Below, one piece after another: positions 1 to 8,732 of a DNA stretch of 64,000 nt. The notes beneath the pieces were generated by a model that did not search any database, was not told where the DNA came from, and worked only from the letters and a program-made list of their open reading frames with translations. The translations under genes and the position numbers were made by a program. How positions within the stretch are numbered: the first letter of the stretch is position 1; each line of letters opens with the position of its first letter. Source of the DNA: Candidatus Jettenia sp. AMX2 (GTDB lineage Bacteria; Planctomycetota; Brocadiia; Brocadiales; Brocadiaceae); assembly GCA_030583665.1 (NCBI GenBank), contig CP129469.1, forward strand, positions 3,153,043 through 3,217,042. The letters are read 5' to 3'.

Positions 1-906
1 CCTGATATCTTTGGAGGAGGATTTGCTTACAGCTATGGTGATAATCAAATTGCTGTTGGCATTCTTACCGGGGCAGACTGGAAATATTACAACTTTAATC
101 CACAAAAAGCCCTTATGGACCTGAAATGCCATCCTTTTCTCTCACAGTTTATTGAAGGTGGTGAAGTAATCGAGACGGGTGCAAAAACGATTTCAGAAGG
201 AGGGTATTATGCAATACCCCGGTATAAACAGTCTGATAGTAATGGTAAAACAACACACAGTGTCGGTTACGAAAATGTAATAATAATTGGTGATAGTGCT
301 GGTTTCGTAAATTTGCATAAGATCAAGGGAATCCATAATGCCATTGAATCCGGATCGCTTGCGGGTAAGGCGTCAATCCAATGCCTGAAAGAACCCGGGA
401 AGGCTGCCGAAGTCTATACCAGCATGCTAGAACAGAATTCAGTACTGGATGAGATGTGGCCGGCAAAAAATTTCCGCGCACTAATTGCGAAATTTGGTAC
501 GGCAGCAGGGCTTCTTCTTGCAATCATTGGCAGGTATTTGCCAAAAATTACTCTTAAAAAAGATTTTGAGGCCATGACTACCGATAAGTTTAAATATGAT
601 ACTCCGGGAAAATCTGATAAAGCAACCTTTGCAGCATTGGCAGGAACAAGGCACAGGGAAGATCAGCCATCACACCTCCGTATTTCAGATCAGCACTATT
701 GCATCAATGAGTGCGATCCTCTTTTTGGCCGGGCTTGTATAACCTTTTGCCCGGCGGGTGTCTATGAGCAGGTTGGAGATAATACCCTTCCGGCAAACCC
801 TTCAAATTGTATTCACTGCAAAACCTGTCAAAGAAAATGCCCGTTTGATAACATTCGATGGACGGTACCGGAAGGTGGCGGAGGCCCCAGATATAAACTT
901 GTTTAA
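1..906 (+). CDS. Electron transfer flavoprotein-quinone oxidoreductase, C-terminal part (5' truncated)
   Basis: The reading frame is open from base 1, so the start lies upstream of the window. The last 60 or so residues carry the ferredoxin-like 4Fe-4S domain of ETF-QO/FixC-type flavoproteins: a CITFCPAGVYE segment, then NCIHCKTCQRKCPFDNI and a WTVPEGGGGP tail. The upstream part, with VIIIGDSAGFVN and an AIESGSLAG segment, fits the C-terminal FAD-binding region of the family. In known members this membrane-associated enzyme passes electrons from electron transfer flavoprotein to quinone. It ends 118 bases from the convergent formate dehydrogenase gene. That gap holds no recognisable gene or clear terminator. 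The assignment is firm; the physiological partner (ETF subunits, probably upstream) cannot be seen. Confidence 0.9.
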   Translation, partial: PDIFGGGFAYSYGDNQIAVGILTGADWKYYNFNPQKALMDLKCHPFLSQFIEGGEVIETGAKTISEGGYYAIPRYKQSDSNGKTTHSVGYENVIIIGDSAGFVNLHKIKGIHNAIESGSLAGKASIQCLKEPGKAAEVYTSMLEQNSVLDEMWPAKNFRALIAKFGTAAGLLLAIIGRYLPKITLKKDFEAMTTDKFKYDTPGKSDKATFAALAGTRHREDQPSHLRISDQHYCINECDPLFGRACITFCPAGVYEQVGDNTLPANPSNCIHCKTCQRKCPFDNIRWTVPEGGGGPRYKLV

Positions 907-1024
907 TTCCTCTTTGGGTGAGGAAGCATCACACCACGGCATCATCTCCTGGAATCGCACCCATATGCCACTAAACATGCAATCAATCAAACTGATGCCT
1001 TATGAAAAATCATGCCAGGTCATT

Positions 1025-3700
1025 TTAGACTTTATTAACCTTAACAGCGGTAACTTTGTAATTATAAGTGCCGGTAATATCATCAGCCGGAGCCCCGGTT
1101 AGAACATTAGCAAGAGTCTCATGGAAATGTATTGACATAAATACTGTACCCCTCTGTTGGCTGCGTGTAACCCTTACTTTTACCCTGACTGAACCGCGAC
1201 GAGAGCTAACGTTTGCATAATCCCCGTTTTCCAAGCCTGATGGACGTGCGTCCTCCGGATGCATTTCCAAAAGTTCCTCCGGCCTGGCTTCCACAAGCGT
1301 TGTACACCGCCGTGTTTGAGCACCGTTATTGAAATGTTCTAAGTGACGTCCGGTAATTAAAATAAATGGGTATTCCTGATCCGGCCACTCATCAGGCTGT
1401 AGATAATCATTTCCCATGAACTTAGCAAGCCCATTTGGATGGGAGAATTTTTCTTCAAACATCCGGATTGTGCCGGGATAATCTTCGTTGTAGCAGGGCC
1501 ATTGAAGTCCATTTGAACCTTTTAGGCGACGGTGGTTAATCCCGGCAAAAATCGGCGCTACCTGCGCAATTTCATCAAAAATTTCCGCACTTGAATTGTA
1601 GTTCATATGATAACCCATGGCTCTCGCCAGTTCGGAAATTATCTCCCAGTCTGCCTTGCTTTCGCCGATAGGTACCAGGGCTTTCTGGACAAGTTGCATC
1701 CTACGTTCAGCATTTGAGAAACAACCGGTTTTTTCCATAAAGCTGGCAGCCGGCAATATCACATCGGCATATTTTCCCGTCTCGGTGAGGAAGAGGTCCT
1801 GGGCAACCAGAAAATCGGTTTTTTCGAATGCTTTGCGTACAAGATTAGCGTTAGCATGGATTTGCACAGGGTCATCTCCGATAAGGTACAAGGCCTTAAC
1901 AGTACCTTCCAACACTCCTTTGATCATGTCAGGGGAACGCAGGCCCGTTTTAGAAGATAAAGACACACCCCAGGCTTTTTCGAATTTCAAACGGACTTCC
2001 GGTTTTTCGACAGGCTGGTAACCTGTATAAAGATTAGGTAAATTTCCCATGTCACAGGCGCCCTGTACGTTATTTTGACCGCGGAGAGGATTCACCCCGG
2101 TTCCCGGTTTACCAAGATTACCGGTAAGAAGGCCTAAGTTGGCGAGAGCCATAACACTTTTCGTCCCATACTGATGTTCAGTAACACCCAATCCATACAA
2201 GATAATGGATCTGTTGGTTGCATACAATCTGGCGGCTTCCCGGATAATGTCTTTGGGTATGCCGGTAATATCTTCTGCATATTGTGGAGTATGTTTTTCC
2301 ACTAGCGCTTTAAATTCTTCAAATTTCTCGGTCCTGTTTTTAATAAAATTTTTATCAGTCAGGTCATTTTTGATAATATAATTGGCAAATGCATTGAATA
2401 AAGCGATATTGGTCCCCGGTTTGATTTGCAGCCAGTGGTGGGCATAACGGGTAATGGGAATACGGCGCGGTTCAACGACGATAAGTTTAGCGCCTTTACG
2501 GACGGCTTGCTTGACTTTAAGTCCGATACCGGGATGGGCCTCCGTGGTGTTGGAACCGACAATCATAATGAGTTCTGCCTGGCCAATATCAACATAAGAA
2601 CTAGAGGCCGCCCCGCTGCCCAGGGTCATTGACAGACCGGCAACGGAAGGGGCGTGACAGAGGCGGGCACAACAGTCAATGTTATTGGTACCGATAACTG
2701 CCCGCATAAACTTTTGAAAGACATAATTTTCTTCGTTCATGATTCTGGCAGAACCAATACCGCCGATTGCGTCCGGGCCGTAGTTCTCTTTAATTTCTTT
2801 AAACCTGGCAGCAATGAGTTGAATGGCTTCCTCCCAGGAAGATTCGACCAATACTCCATTTTTCCTGATAAGCGGCTTCGTTAACCGGTCAGGGTGACGG
2901 ACAAATTCATAACCAAAGCGGCCTTTAACACATAACTGCCCGTTGCTGATAGGGTCTTCCCAATCAGATGTGACACATTTAATCCTGTCATTTTTTTTAT
3001 CAACATCTGCGTAATAGCGGCATCCGGTACCGCAGTAAGTACACACTGTACGGATTCTTTTCTGGTGAGGCTGGCGATTTTTTTCAACGATTGCACCTGT
3101 AGGGCATACTATTGCACATTGCCCGCAGTTTTCACAATGGAGCCCCACATCTGGCAGCGGGCTGTGTGATTTATATCGCTTAATGACCGGGTGGTCGAGT
3201 TCCAATACCCCTACACCCTGCACTTCAGCGCAAACTCGTACGCATTTACCGCATGCAATACATTTGTGCATCTCCCGCACGATAGGTCCTTCCAGAGCGG
3301 TGGAAGGAGTATCAACATCATCGTTAAACCAAATTTCTCCCATATCCAACTTTCTGGACATAGCACGCAACTGACAAAATTCAAATTGCCGGCATGTGGA
3401 ACAATTGCCTTTGTGGCGGTTGATGATATTTTGCAGGATCCTTTTGCGTACCTTGAGTACTTTGTCTGTTTTGGTGTTTACAGCCATCCCGTCTTTTACA
3501 GGCATCATACAGGAAGCCTGAAGTGTTTTTTCTCCTTCGACTTCTACAACGCAGATACGGCAAAGCCCGGTTGGGGTCAGTTCAGGATAATAACACAAAG
3601 TCGGAATGTTGATGCCAAGCATTTTTGCGGCTTCAATAATGCTGATTCCTTCTTTGACGGAGATTTGCTTTTTATCAATAGTTAGATTAATTTGTTTCAT
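1025..3700 (-). CDS. Formate dehydrogenase alpha subunit (molybdopterin, NuoG-like N-terminus)
   Basis: An 891-residue iron-sulfur molybdo-/tungstoenzyme interconverting formate and CO2. In order: a 2Fe-2S domain (Cys36, 47, 50, 64), a NuoG-type His-Cys cluster (His96, Cys100, 103, 109), two 4Fe-4S clusters (about residues 147-199), the Mo-domain 4Fe-4S cluster (Cys220, 223, 227, 257), then the molybdopterin domain to the end. The active-site segment DCCARLCHAPSV places Cys348, an ordinary TGT codon, where some homologues carry selenocysteine. The ATG is preceded by AGGAGGG. No diaphorase or beta subunit gene adjoins it. In an acetyl-CoA-pathway organism it would supply formate for formyl-tetrahydrofolate. 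Two tandem ZTP riboswitch-terminators lie 140-460 bases upstream on the same strand, so its transcription is probably tuned to one-carbon status. The direction in vivo is inferred. Confidence 0.93.
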   Translation of the reverse strand: MKQINLTIDKKQISVKEGISIIEAAKMLGINIPTLCYYPELTPTGLCRICVVEVEGEKTLQASCMMPVKDGMAVNTKTDKVLKVRKRILQNIINRHKGNCSTCRQFEFCQLRAMSRKLDMGEIWFNDDVDTPSTALEGPIVREMHKCIACGKCVRVCAEVQGVGVLELDHPVIKRYKSHSPLPDVGLHCENCGQCAIVCPTGAIVEKNRQPHQKRIRTVCTYCGTGCRYYADVDKKNDRIKCVTSDWEDPISNGQLCVKGRFGYEFVRHPDRLTKPLIRKNGVLVESSWEEAIQLIAARFKEIKENYGPDAIGGIGSARIMNEENYVFQKFMRAVIGTNNIDCCARLCHAPSVAGLSMTLGSGAASSSYVDIGQAELIMIVGSNTTEAHPGIGLKVKQAVRKGAKLIVVEPRRIPITRYAHHWLQIKPGTNIALFNAFANYIIKNDLTDKNFIKNRTEKFEEFKALVEKHTPQYAEDITGIPKDIIREAARLYATNRSIILYGLGVTEHQYGTKSVMALANLGLLTGNLGKPGTGVNPLRGQNNVQGACDMGNLPNLYTGYQPVEKPEVRLKFEKAWGVSLSSKTGLRSPDMIKGVLEGTVKALYLIGDDPVQIHANANLVRKAFEKTDFLVAQDLFLTETGKYADVILPAASFMEKTGCFSNAERRMQLVQKALVPIGESKADWEIISELARAMGYHMNYNSSAEIFDEIAQVAPIFAGINHRRLKGSNGLQWPCYNEDYPGTIRMFEEKFSHPNGLAKFMGNDYLQPDEWPDQEYPFILITGRHLEHFNNGAQTRRCTTLVEARPEELLEMHPEDARPSGLENGDYANVSSRRGSVRVKVRVTRSQQRGTVFMSIHFHETLANVLTGAPADDITGTYNYKVTAVKVNKV

Positions 3701-3840
3701 AATACATATTCCCTCCTAAAATTAATGCTGAAGGTTTTTACTATAAAAATAAATAGAATTCTTCGCCCGGAATGACAGTGCTTGTCATGCTGAGTGCGTG
3801 AAGTGACCGAAGAATGTTTGTTTGAAATTACTATGCATTA

Positions 3841-3887
3841 AAAAAAACGCCTGGACAAGTAACTTTTAAGTTATTTGCCCAGGCGTT
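3841..3887 (-). terminator. Riboswitch-controlled intrinsic terminator, proximal copy
   Basis: The same hairpin as the distal terminator, with a seven-base U run at 3841-3847 on the RNA strand. It is the last barrier before the formate dehydrogenase leader (3701-3840). That leader contains a degenerate copy of the interspersed GTCATTCCGGGCGAAG-type repeat and the ribosome binding site. Confidence 0.9.
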
Positions 3888-3955
3888 CGGCTCTATCCTT
3901 ATTGTTGCGCTTCCTTGCGGTTAATTCCGCAGTATTACGCCAGTCACGCAACAGA
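3876..3955 (-). ncRNA. ZTP (pfl) riboswitch aptamer, proximal copy
   Basis: This second aptamer is identical in sequence to the copy at 4084-4163 and lies between it and the formate dehydrogenase start. It carries the same P1, UGACUGGCG joint, P2 hairpin and CGCCUGGGCA 3' element. A transcript starting upstream of both would have to pass two ligand-gated terminators in series before reaching the coding sequence about 140 bases further on. Confidence 0.9.
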
Positions 3956-4047
3956 TAATTTTAATTTTTAAATTGTTCAAATCTCTAACATTTTACCGTG
4001 AGTTTGCAACAGATTATGAATATTGATAGTTTAACTATACGAAATTC

Positions 4048-4095
4048 AAAAAAAACGCCTGGACAAGTAACTTTTAAGTTATTTGCCCAGGCGTT
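4048..4095 (-). terminator. Riboswitch-controlled intrinsic terminator, distal copy
   Basis: On the minus strand, AACGCCUGGGC with a long 3' extension pairs with GUCCAGGCGUU to give a stem of nearly 20 bp, followed by an eight-base U run (4048-4055). The 5' arm includes the aptamer's conserved CGCCUGGGC, so ligand binding and terminator formation are mutually exclusive. Confidence 0.9.
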
Positions 4096-4163
4096 CGGCT
4101 CTATCCTTATTGTTGCGCTTCCTTGCGGTTAATTCCGCAGTATTACGCCAGTCACGCAACAGA
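4084..4163 (-). ncRNA. ZTP (pfl) riboswitch aptamer, distal copy
   Basis: Read on the minus strand, the RNA has every hallmark of the ZTP/ZMP (pfl) class: a P1 stem formed by GUUGCG and CGCAAC, the conserved UGACUGGCG after its 5' arm, a P2 hairpin (UGCGG-loop-CCGCA), an AGGAAGCG return strand, a short linker, and the conserved 3' element GCCGAACGCCUGGGCA. The class senses ZTP/ZMP (AICAR phosphates), which accumulate when 10-formyltetrahydrofolate is short, and usually turns genes on. This copy is transcribed first. Its 3' element overlaps the 5' arm of the following terminator, as expected for a transcriptional ON switch. Confidence 0.9.
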
Positions 4164-4185
4164 TTAATTTCGATTATTAAACGCT

Positions 4186-4217
4186 ATTATAGTAACAACA
4201 GATTTAAGATAAGTCAA
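4186..4217 (-). promoter_or_regulatory. Possible sigma-70-type promoter of the riboswitch leader
   Basis: On the minus strand TTGACT (4217-4212) is followed by TATAAT (4191-4186), which ends 22 bases before the distal aptamer. The 20-base spacer is longer than ideal, so the -10 element is more convincing than the -35. The placement would include both riboswitches in one transcript. Confidence 0.4.
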
Positions 4218-4276
4218 TAAAAAATACGATACACGTGGTATTATTCAATTTGATATTGGCAAGTTAATTCCTCAAA

Positions 4277-4313
4277 GTCCCCCCTAAAAAGGTGGGTTTA
4301 GGGGGTTGTCATA
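4277..4313. repeat. Interspersed C/G-run palindromic repeat
   Basis: A CCCCCC-TAAA...TTTAGGGGG-type inverted repeat of a family also seen at 8920-8990, 9915-10015 and 32425-32456. It is non-coding. The rest of 4165-4445 holds only the putative promoter and AT-rich sequence. Confidence 0.6.
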
Positions 4314-4445
4314 AAACCGCTTAAATAAAAATCCATTGCAAAATAGATTATGTTAACAAAAGAAAAAGAATCTAATCACGTTCAGGTCTTAATTGAATGT
4401 TCACCCCAGATTTATGAGGATGGGTGCCATCCAAAAAAAAGTATT

Positions 4446-4565
4446 TTATCTTCTAATGAGTAATATCGCCTTGATCCGGTCTGCGTACCGTCTATAACAC
4501 TCTTGCTTGTGTAATCTCTGCAGCTCATTTTTTTGTTCTGTACTAGTGAAAAATTCAAGGGGGTG
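4446..4565 (-). pseudogene. IS630-like transposase N-terminal relic, copy 1
   Basis: On the minus strand about 38 codons read TEQKNELQRLHKQECYRR then YADRIKAILLI before a stop. This resembles the first helix of the helix-turn-helix domain of IS630-type transposases. No start codon with a ribosome site is evident, and the rest of a transposase is absent. A closely related fragment lies at 5512-5640, on the other side of the hypothetical gene at 4620-5360. The family call rests on a short match. Confidence 0.55.
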
Positions 4566-4619
4566 TGTTACTCTTCTGGCCCAACTGTCCCGGACTATTT
4601 CGGTAAATTTCCCGGTGTC

Positions 4620-5360
4620 TTATTCTTGTTTCCGCGGGCGTCTGATCTGAGACGACAACTCATAATCGGAAATAAGGGTATAGAACATATCCGGTTGTTT
4701 TTCTTTTAGTTCGATTGCATAATCCAAAAATTTTCTGATGCCGCCCCCTAGCACCCTGTTTACTTTTTCCATGGACTGTTTCCTTTTTTCCGCTTCATAG
4801 ATGAAAAGCTTATCCGGATTGTTCTCTTTGAACAATTTCACATCGTAGATAAAATGCAGTATATAAACCATATCATGAAAAATTTCTTCAAAATCATAGG
4901 TAATTGCACGTTCCTTAAAATTACACCATACATGCTCGATCTTCACATATTCCATAATCACGGATTCCATCATTTCCAAAGATTTGTATTCCAGGGTGAT
5001 GGTATCATTCCGTAACTGTTTTAACTCTTTTAATGTTACATTTTTAATATTTGACATTTTTATATCGGGAAATTTAAGGGCACTAAAATTGACAAGAAAG
5101 AGATTCATCATCTCGGAGCGGAACAGGCAACTTTTTATGAACATGAGCTGCCTTCGCTTTTCCTTCTTTTCCCGTCTCTCCAAAAACTTCTCTACAATAA
5201 AAAACCCTACCAATATCTCAAGTGGTATTGCAGCAAGATGCAGCATAAACTCGTTATGGGTAAGGTACTCAATGAATAAGAAGATCAGTGAGGTTGTGAC
5301 TAAAACAACATAGAATCCGATGTTCTTAGGAATTTTTTGCAGGAATAATACCAACTTCAT
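4620..5360 (-). CDS. Hypothetical membrane-anchored protein
   Basis: A 246-residue protein that I do not recognise. Two hydrophobic segments lie at about residues 16-32 and 40-58. A basic stretch with ERREKKEKRRQ follows, and the remaining 175 residues form a charged, probably helical cytoplasmic domain with heptad-like Leu/Ile spacing. The ATG is preceded by a weak GAAAG. It stands alone between two IS630-like relics (4446-4565 and 5512-5640) and has its own strand and spacing, so it may be cargo of a decayed mobile segment. No catalytic motif is visible. Confidence 0.6.
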   Translation of the reverse strand: MKLVLFLQKIPKNIGFYVVLVTTSLIFLFIEYLTHNEFMLHLAAIPLEILVGFFIVEKFLERREKKEKRRQLMFIKSCLFRSEMMNLFLVNFSALKFPDIKMSNIKNVTLKELKQLRNDTITLEYKSLEMMESVIMEYVKIEHVWCNFKERAITYDFEEIFHDMVYILHFIYDVKLFKENNPDKLFIYEAEKRKQSMEKVNRVLGGGIRKFLDYAIELKEKQPDMFYTLISDYELSSQIRRPRKQE

Positions 5361-5511
5361 CTTTCAACACCATCTCTTTAAGTAATACTTATTCTATAAC
5401 TAATACGTAAAGTATCAAACCGAACATACCTTTTAATTCGTTTTCTGCCGGTATTTGATGGTATTTCTTTCTTCGTGCCTTTCCTCTATCCAGCAAAAAG
5501 CAGGGATTGAG

Positions 5512-5640
5512 TTATGCTGGGGTGGACACCGCCCACAATGAGTAATACGCTTTAATCCGGTCTGCGTACCGTCTATAACATTCTTGCCTGTGTAATTTCT
5601 GTAACTCATTTTTTTGTTCTGCACTCAGGAATATTGGCAT
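5512..5640 (-). pseudogene. IS630-like transposase N-terminal relic, copy 2
   Basis: Starting at ATG 5640, the minus strand reads MPIFLSAEQKNELQKLHR and continues to YADRIKAYYSLW. It then runs into the hairpin repeat GTGGGCGGTGTCCACCCC and stops. The first 33 codons match the relic at 4446-4565 almost codon for codon. This copy keeps a plausible start, and the truncation falls at nearly the same codon in both. Confidence 0.55.
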
Positions 5641-5829
5641 AACTAATCTTATAACATATTGTTATGTTCCTGCACACTAAAAATATTGGATCTGCTAAAT
5701 TTCAAGTGGGTAAAATTTTACAATAGTTCTTTCTGAATGCTAGAAAAATTAAGGTTTTTTGGGAAAAAACAGAACTCCATAAAATTGTCACGAGCAGGTA
5801 TACTACTTTGACAAGAGAAAGGGGTATTT

Positions 5830-6085
5830 ATGAAAACCTATAAAACCTACCGTTATTGCAATGAGCGTTTGATCCCGTTTGGAGGGCTTCTATAGGGTTG
5901 GTAAATTTATGGAGTTGATACGATTCAAAGAGACATTTGAGGGACTGTATACACCCCCGTGCCGGACACCGGACATAGGTCACCATAATATGGTGTATGG
6001 ATTTATAATGCTTTTGTTCATTGCGGCCAAGATCGCTGATCACCCGAATACCAATGTAGGGTCGCAGGCCTTTTTCGGTTCATGA
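5830..6085 (+). pseudogene. DDE transposase N-terminal relic (frameshifted)
   Basis: ATG 5830 opens MKTYKTYRYCNERLIPFGG and hits a stop at about 5893. Shifting frame there gives GFYRVGKFMELIRFKETF, then a hydrophobic MVYGFIMLLFI segment, up to a stop at 6085. The opening resembles the N-terminus of IS1380/IS4-type DDE transposases. The catalytic residues are missing and the frame is broken. Bases 6086-6245, up to the ribonucleotide reductase stop, contain nothing recognisable. An AAAGGGG ribosome-like site precedes the ATG. Confidence 0.6.
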
Positions 6086-6245
6086 GGTATCTCGATGAAC
6101 GTCTCCAGCAGGCAAGACCCCGGCTTGATAGCAGGAGATGGCTTTCGAGACACATCGGAGTCCTGGGGATAAAGCAAGTTGCTTTTTCTCCGTAACGTTG
6201 GTGCAAGAAATTTCTTGTACGGGTTAGGATAAATATCAAAATGCG

Positions 6246-8555
6246 TTATTTATATATTCCGTGAGGGGTGCTTCCGGGCATGGAACCCTCTTCCGGATCA
6301 ATCTCGCAGATACTGCCGAGGCAGGCAGATTCCCTGGCCCCTGAGGTGAAGTCCTCTTTTTCGTAGATCACGATATGGGAAAAATCGATTCCGGGTAGGT
6401 TTTCAATCCGCATTTTGTATTCATCTTCTGTAATTTCTTCAAACGGCGGAAGATGATATACCGTTTCTGATTTCGGTAAAAATGATAACCCGCCGAGCAG
6501 GTCCCAGTTTTTGTGCAGCCAGTTAGCCGTTTCAATCCATTCATCTTCTGCCACCGACACCGTGACAGAAGGATTATGTTCGGTATAGTTTTTCTTGACC
6601 ATCTTCCAGTATTCGAGCTGGTCAATGGCATTGAGGTCCTTTCCTGTTATGCTTCCTTCCGGTGATTTTACGGGAAATTCAAGCACATACGTTGTGGCTG
6701 AGGTAATATCTTGTCCGACCTCCGGGTAATATGGGAATTTCTGCTCTTTTAACATCTGGAACAACGGATCTTTTGCAGAAATACGTATCCTGCGGATATA
6801 ATATCCGGCAAAACGCGGGTGCATGCCTGAGGCTGCATCAACAAGCTGTGAAACGGTTCCGGAAGGTTTGACACAGGTTACCGCGGTGGATTTATTGGTG
6901 CCGAACCGCACGGCGTACTTGCAGTTTGTCTCTATGGCGTGGTTTTTTAAATTCCTCAAAACCTTTGGATCGCGTGCTGCGGGAGAGTCCCACTGTCCGG
7001 TAATGGAAACACCCAGAAGCCGTTCCTCTTCGCAATTCACCTTCCACTCAGGAGAAAGATAAAGAAAGGTTGTTAACATGGCCTGATACGTGCCCAGTAT
7101 TGAAGCGACCCTGATTTTGTTCAGCAGGGCTGTTTCCGTATCATCCGGCCGGGCAACGACCTCGCTCAGGTTACAGAACTGTTTTGAGCGCAGGATAATT
7201 TCCCCGCACGGGTTGGTACCGCTTGTCACCCAGTAAGGCTCAAATATTTTTCTGCGTCGGGCAGGAATCTGTTCCGGCAGGCTGCCACGGTTAAACAATC
7301 CGCGTTCACCTGTCCCCGCCACTGCCAAGGCAAGCCATTCGCTTAAAAATTCGGTCGATTTTGGTCTTACGGTATAAACGGCTGAATTATTCGCCATAGT
7401 GCGCTGCGGTTCTTTAATGTAGAAATAACCGCTCTTGGCATGACGCATGTCGTCATCATCGAAATCCGATAGGGAAATCAGGGCTGAGCGGCGTACCCCT
7501 CCCATTTCTACCACCTCGCCGATCTTGCAGATGATATCATGCACATCAAGGTTGCGCAACCGCCTGCCCTGTGCGCCAAGGATTTTCGTGCGTGTGTAAT
7601 TCATTAAGGATTGGAGCGGACCCGGACCGGAGCTGCGTCCACCCATTGTGTGCAAACGGGAACCTGCCGGCCTGACCTTTGAATAATTAAACTGGATGTC
7701 CCTTCCTTCGTACCAGGTACGGAATCCTATTTTGAGCGCATCTGCCCAGCCCTCCTTACTGTCTCCAACCTCATGCACCGGGAGTAATTCTCCTGTTTGT
7801 CTTTTGATCATTGGCAGTTGCTGAATATTCTGACTCTCGACAGAGAAACCCACTCCGGCGCCCGACATCAAAAGATACATAATTTCAGCCAAATCGTCCA
7901 GTTTTGAAGGCGCAATAAATGAGCAATTATATGCCGCAACGTGGTTCATCCGGGCGGCTTTGCCCGCAGACCATAAAAGCCGCATGGAAGGCATCACCTG
8001 CTGATTCAGGATTGAGCGCCTGATTTCTTCATATTCCTCCCCCCTCAGGCGGCCGCCTAAATTTTCATGCATAAAATGGAGATAGCGGTCTACCGTTTCA
8101 ATCCACGTCTCCCGCCTTCCTTCTTCCTCAATCCATCGTGAATACGTCCGGTAATAGATAAATTCGGCGAGGGTATTGGAGAAATATCTTTTGCTTTCAG
8201 CAACAAGTTGTTTTACCCTATCGGGAACGGTCAAGGCTTTTTTGCGGATTTCTGCCCGCTCGTACCGGTACAGGATGTATGCCTTGGCCGTTTTGGGAAA
8301 TTCGTGCAGAATGAGCGCCTCTTCAACAAGATCCTGGATTTCCTCGACATGCGGAATATGGGTTGCAGGATAATCTTTGTTGAGTTCCGCTACAACCACA
8401 TCTGAGATACGGGGCGGGTCTTTTTCCAGGTCGCCTTCCCTGCTTGCCTGCATAGCCCGGCCGACTGCGTTCGTAATACGTGTCTGATCAAAAGGCGCAA
8501 TCCTTCCATCACGTTTTCTGACATGCATAAATTTGTTCTCCGCTGTGCTGGCCAT
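6246..8555 (-). CDS. Adenosylcobalamin-dependent ribonucleoside-triphosphate reductase (class II)
   Basis: A 769-residue monomeric-type class II reductase that makes deoxyribonucleotides without oxygen, using coenzyme B12. An ATP-cone occupies roughly residues 10-100. The three active-site cysteines can be placed: Cys211 in AAYNCSF, Cys450 in TNPCGEI and Cys461 in KQFCNLSE. The last two have the 11-residue spacing seen in the Lactobacillus enzyme. A redox-shuttle pair sits near the C-terminus in SACLGSICEID. The ATG follows GGAGATAACTCT. I looked for a cobalamin riboswitch in 8556-9144 and found none. The gene stands alone, with repeats on both sides. Confidence 0.93.
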   Translation of the reverse strand: MASTAENKFMHVRKRDGRIAPFDQTRITNAVGRAMQASREGDLEKDPPRISDVVVAELNKDYPATHIPHVEEIQDLVEEALILHEFPKTAKAYILYRYERAEIRKKALTVPDRVKQLVAESKRYFSNTLAEFIYYRTYSRWIEEEGRRETWIETVDRYLHFMHENLGGRLRGEEYEEIRRSILNQQVMPSMRLLWSAGKAARMNHVAAYNCSFIAPSKLDDLAEIMYLLMSGAGVGFSVESQNIQQLPMIKRQTGELLPVHEVGDSKEGWADALKIGFRTWYEGRDIQFNYSKVRPAGSRLHTMGGRSSGPGPLQSLMNYTRTKILGAQGRRLRNLDVHDIICKIGEVVEMGGVRRSALISLSDFDDDDMRHAKSGYFYIKEPQRTMANNSAVYTVRPKSTEFLSEWLALAVAGTGERGLFNRGSLPEQIPARRRKIFEPYWVTSGTNPCGEIILRSKQFCNLSEVVARPDDTETALLNKIRVASILGTYQAMLTTFLYLSPEWKVNCEEERLLGVSITGQWDSPAARDPKVLRNLKNHAIETNCKYAVRFGTNKSTAVTCVKPSGTVSQLVDAASGMHPRFAGYYIRRIRISAKDPLFQMLKEQKFPYYPEVGQDITSATTYVLEFPVKSPEGSITGKDLNAIDQLEYWKMVKKNYTEHNPSVTVSVAEDEWIETANWLHKNWDLLGGLSFLPKSETVYHLPPFEEITEDEYKMRIENLPGIDFSHIVIYEKEDFTSGARESACLGSICEIDPEEGSMPGSTPHGIYK

Positions 8556-8732
8556 AGAGTTATCTCCAAAAAACCGGAACCGAGATGAACACCTACCATT
8601 AAGAATAGCATGATAAATTTCTCTGTAATATTATCGAAATGTGGCTATAAATGAAAAGGGATAAAATCTTTTTGCTGGTAAACAGTTTTTCCGATATACT
8701 AAAATTTTATAGAATACCCCGGCAGAGGACTC

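Larger units (their letters stand above)
3840..4164 (-). repeat. Perfect tandem duplication of a 117-bp riboswitch-terminator unit
   Basis: Bases 3840-3956 and 4048-4164 are identical over 117 bp and lie 208 bp apart start to start, separated by a 91-bp AT-rich spacer that is not part of the repeat. Each unit is a complete ZTP-type aptamer followed by an intrinsic terminator, read on the minus strand toward the formate dehydrogenase gene. The perfect identity implies recent duplication, gene conversion, or an assembly artefact. Confidence 0.95.

Noticed and set aside
3700-3840. A third regulatory RNA between the riboswitches and formate dehydrogenase
   Set aside because: The only structure is a degenerate copy of the interspersed GCGAAG-type repeat.
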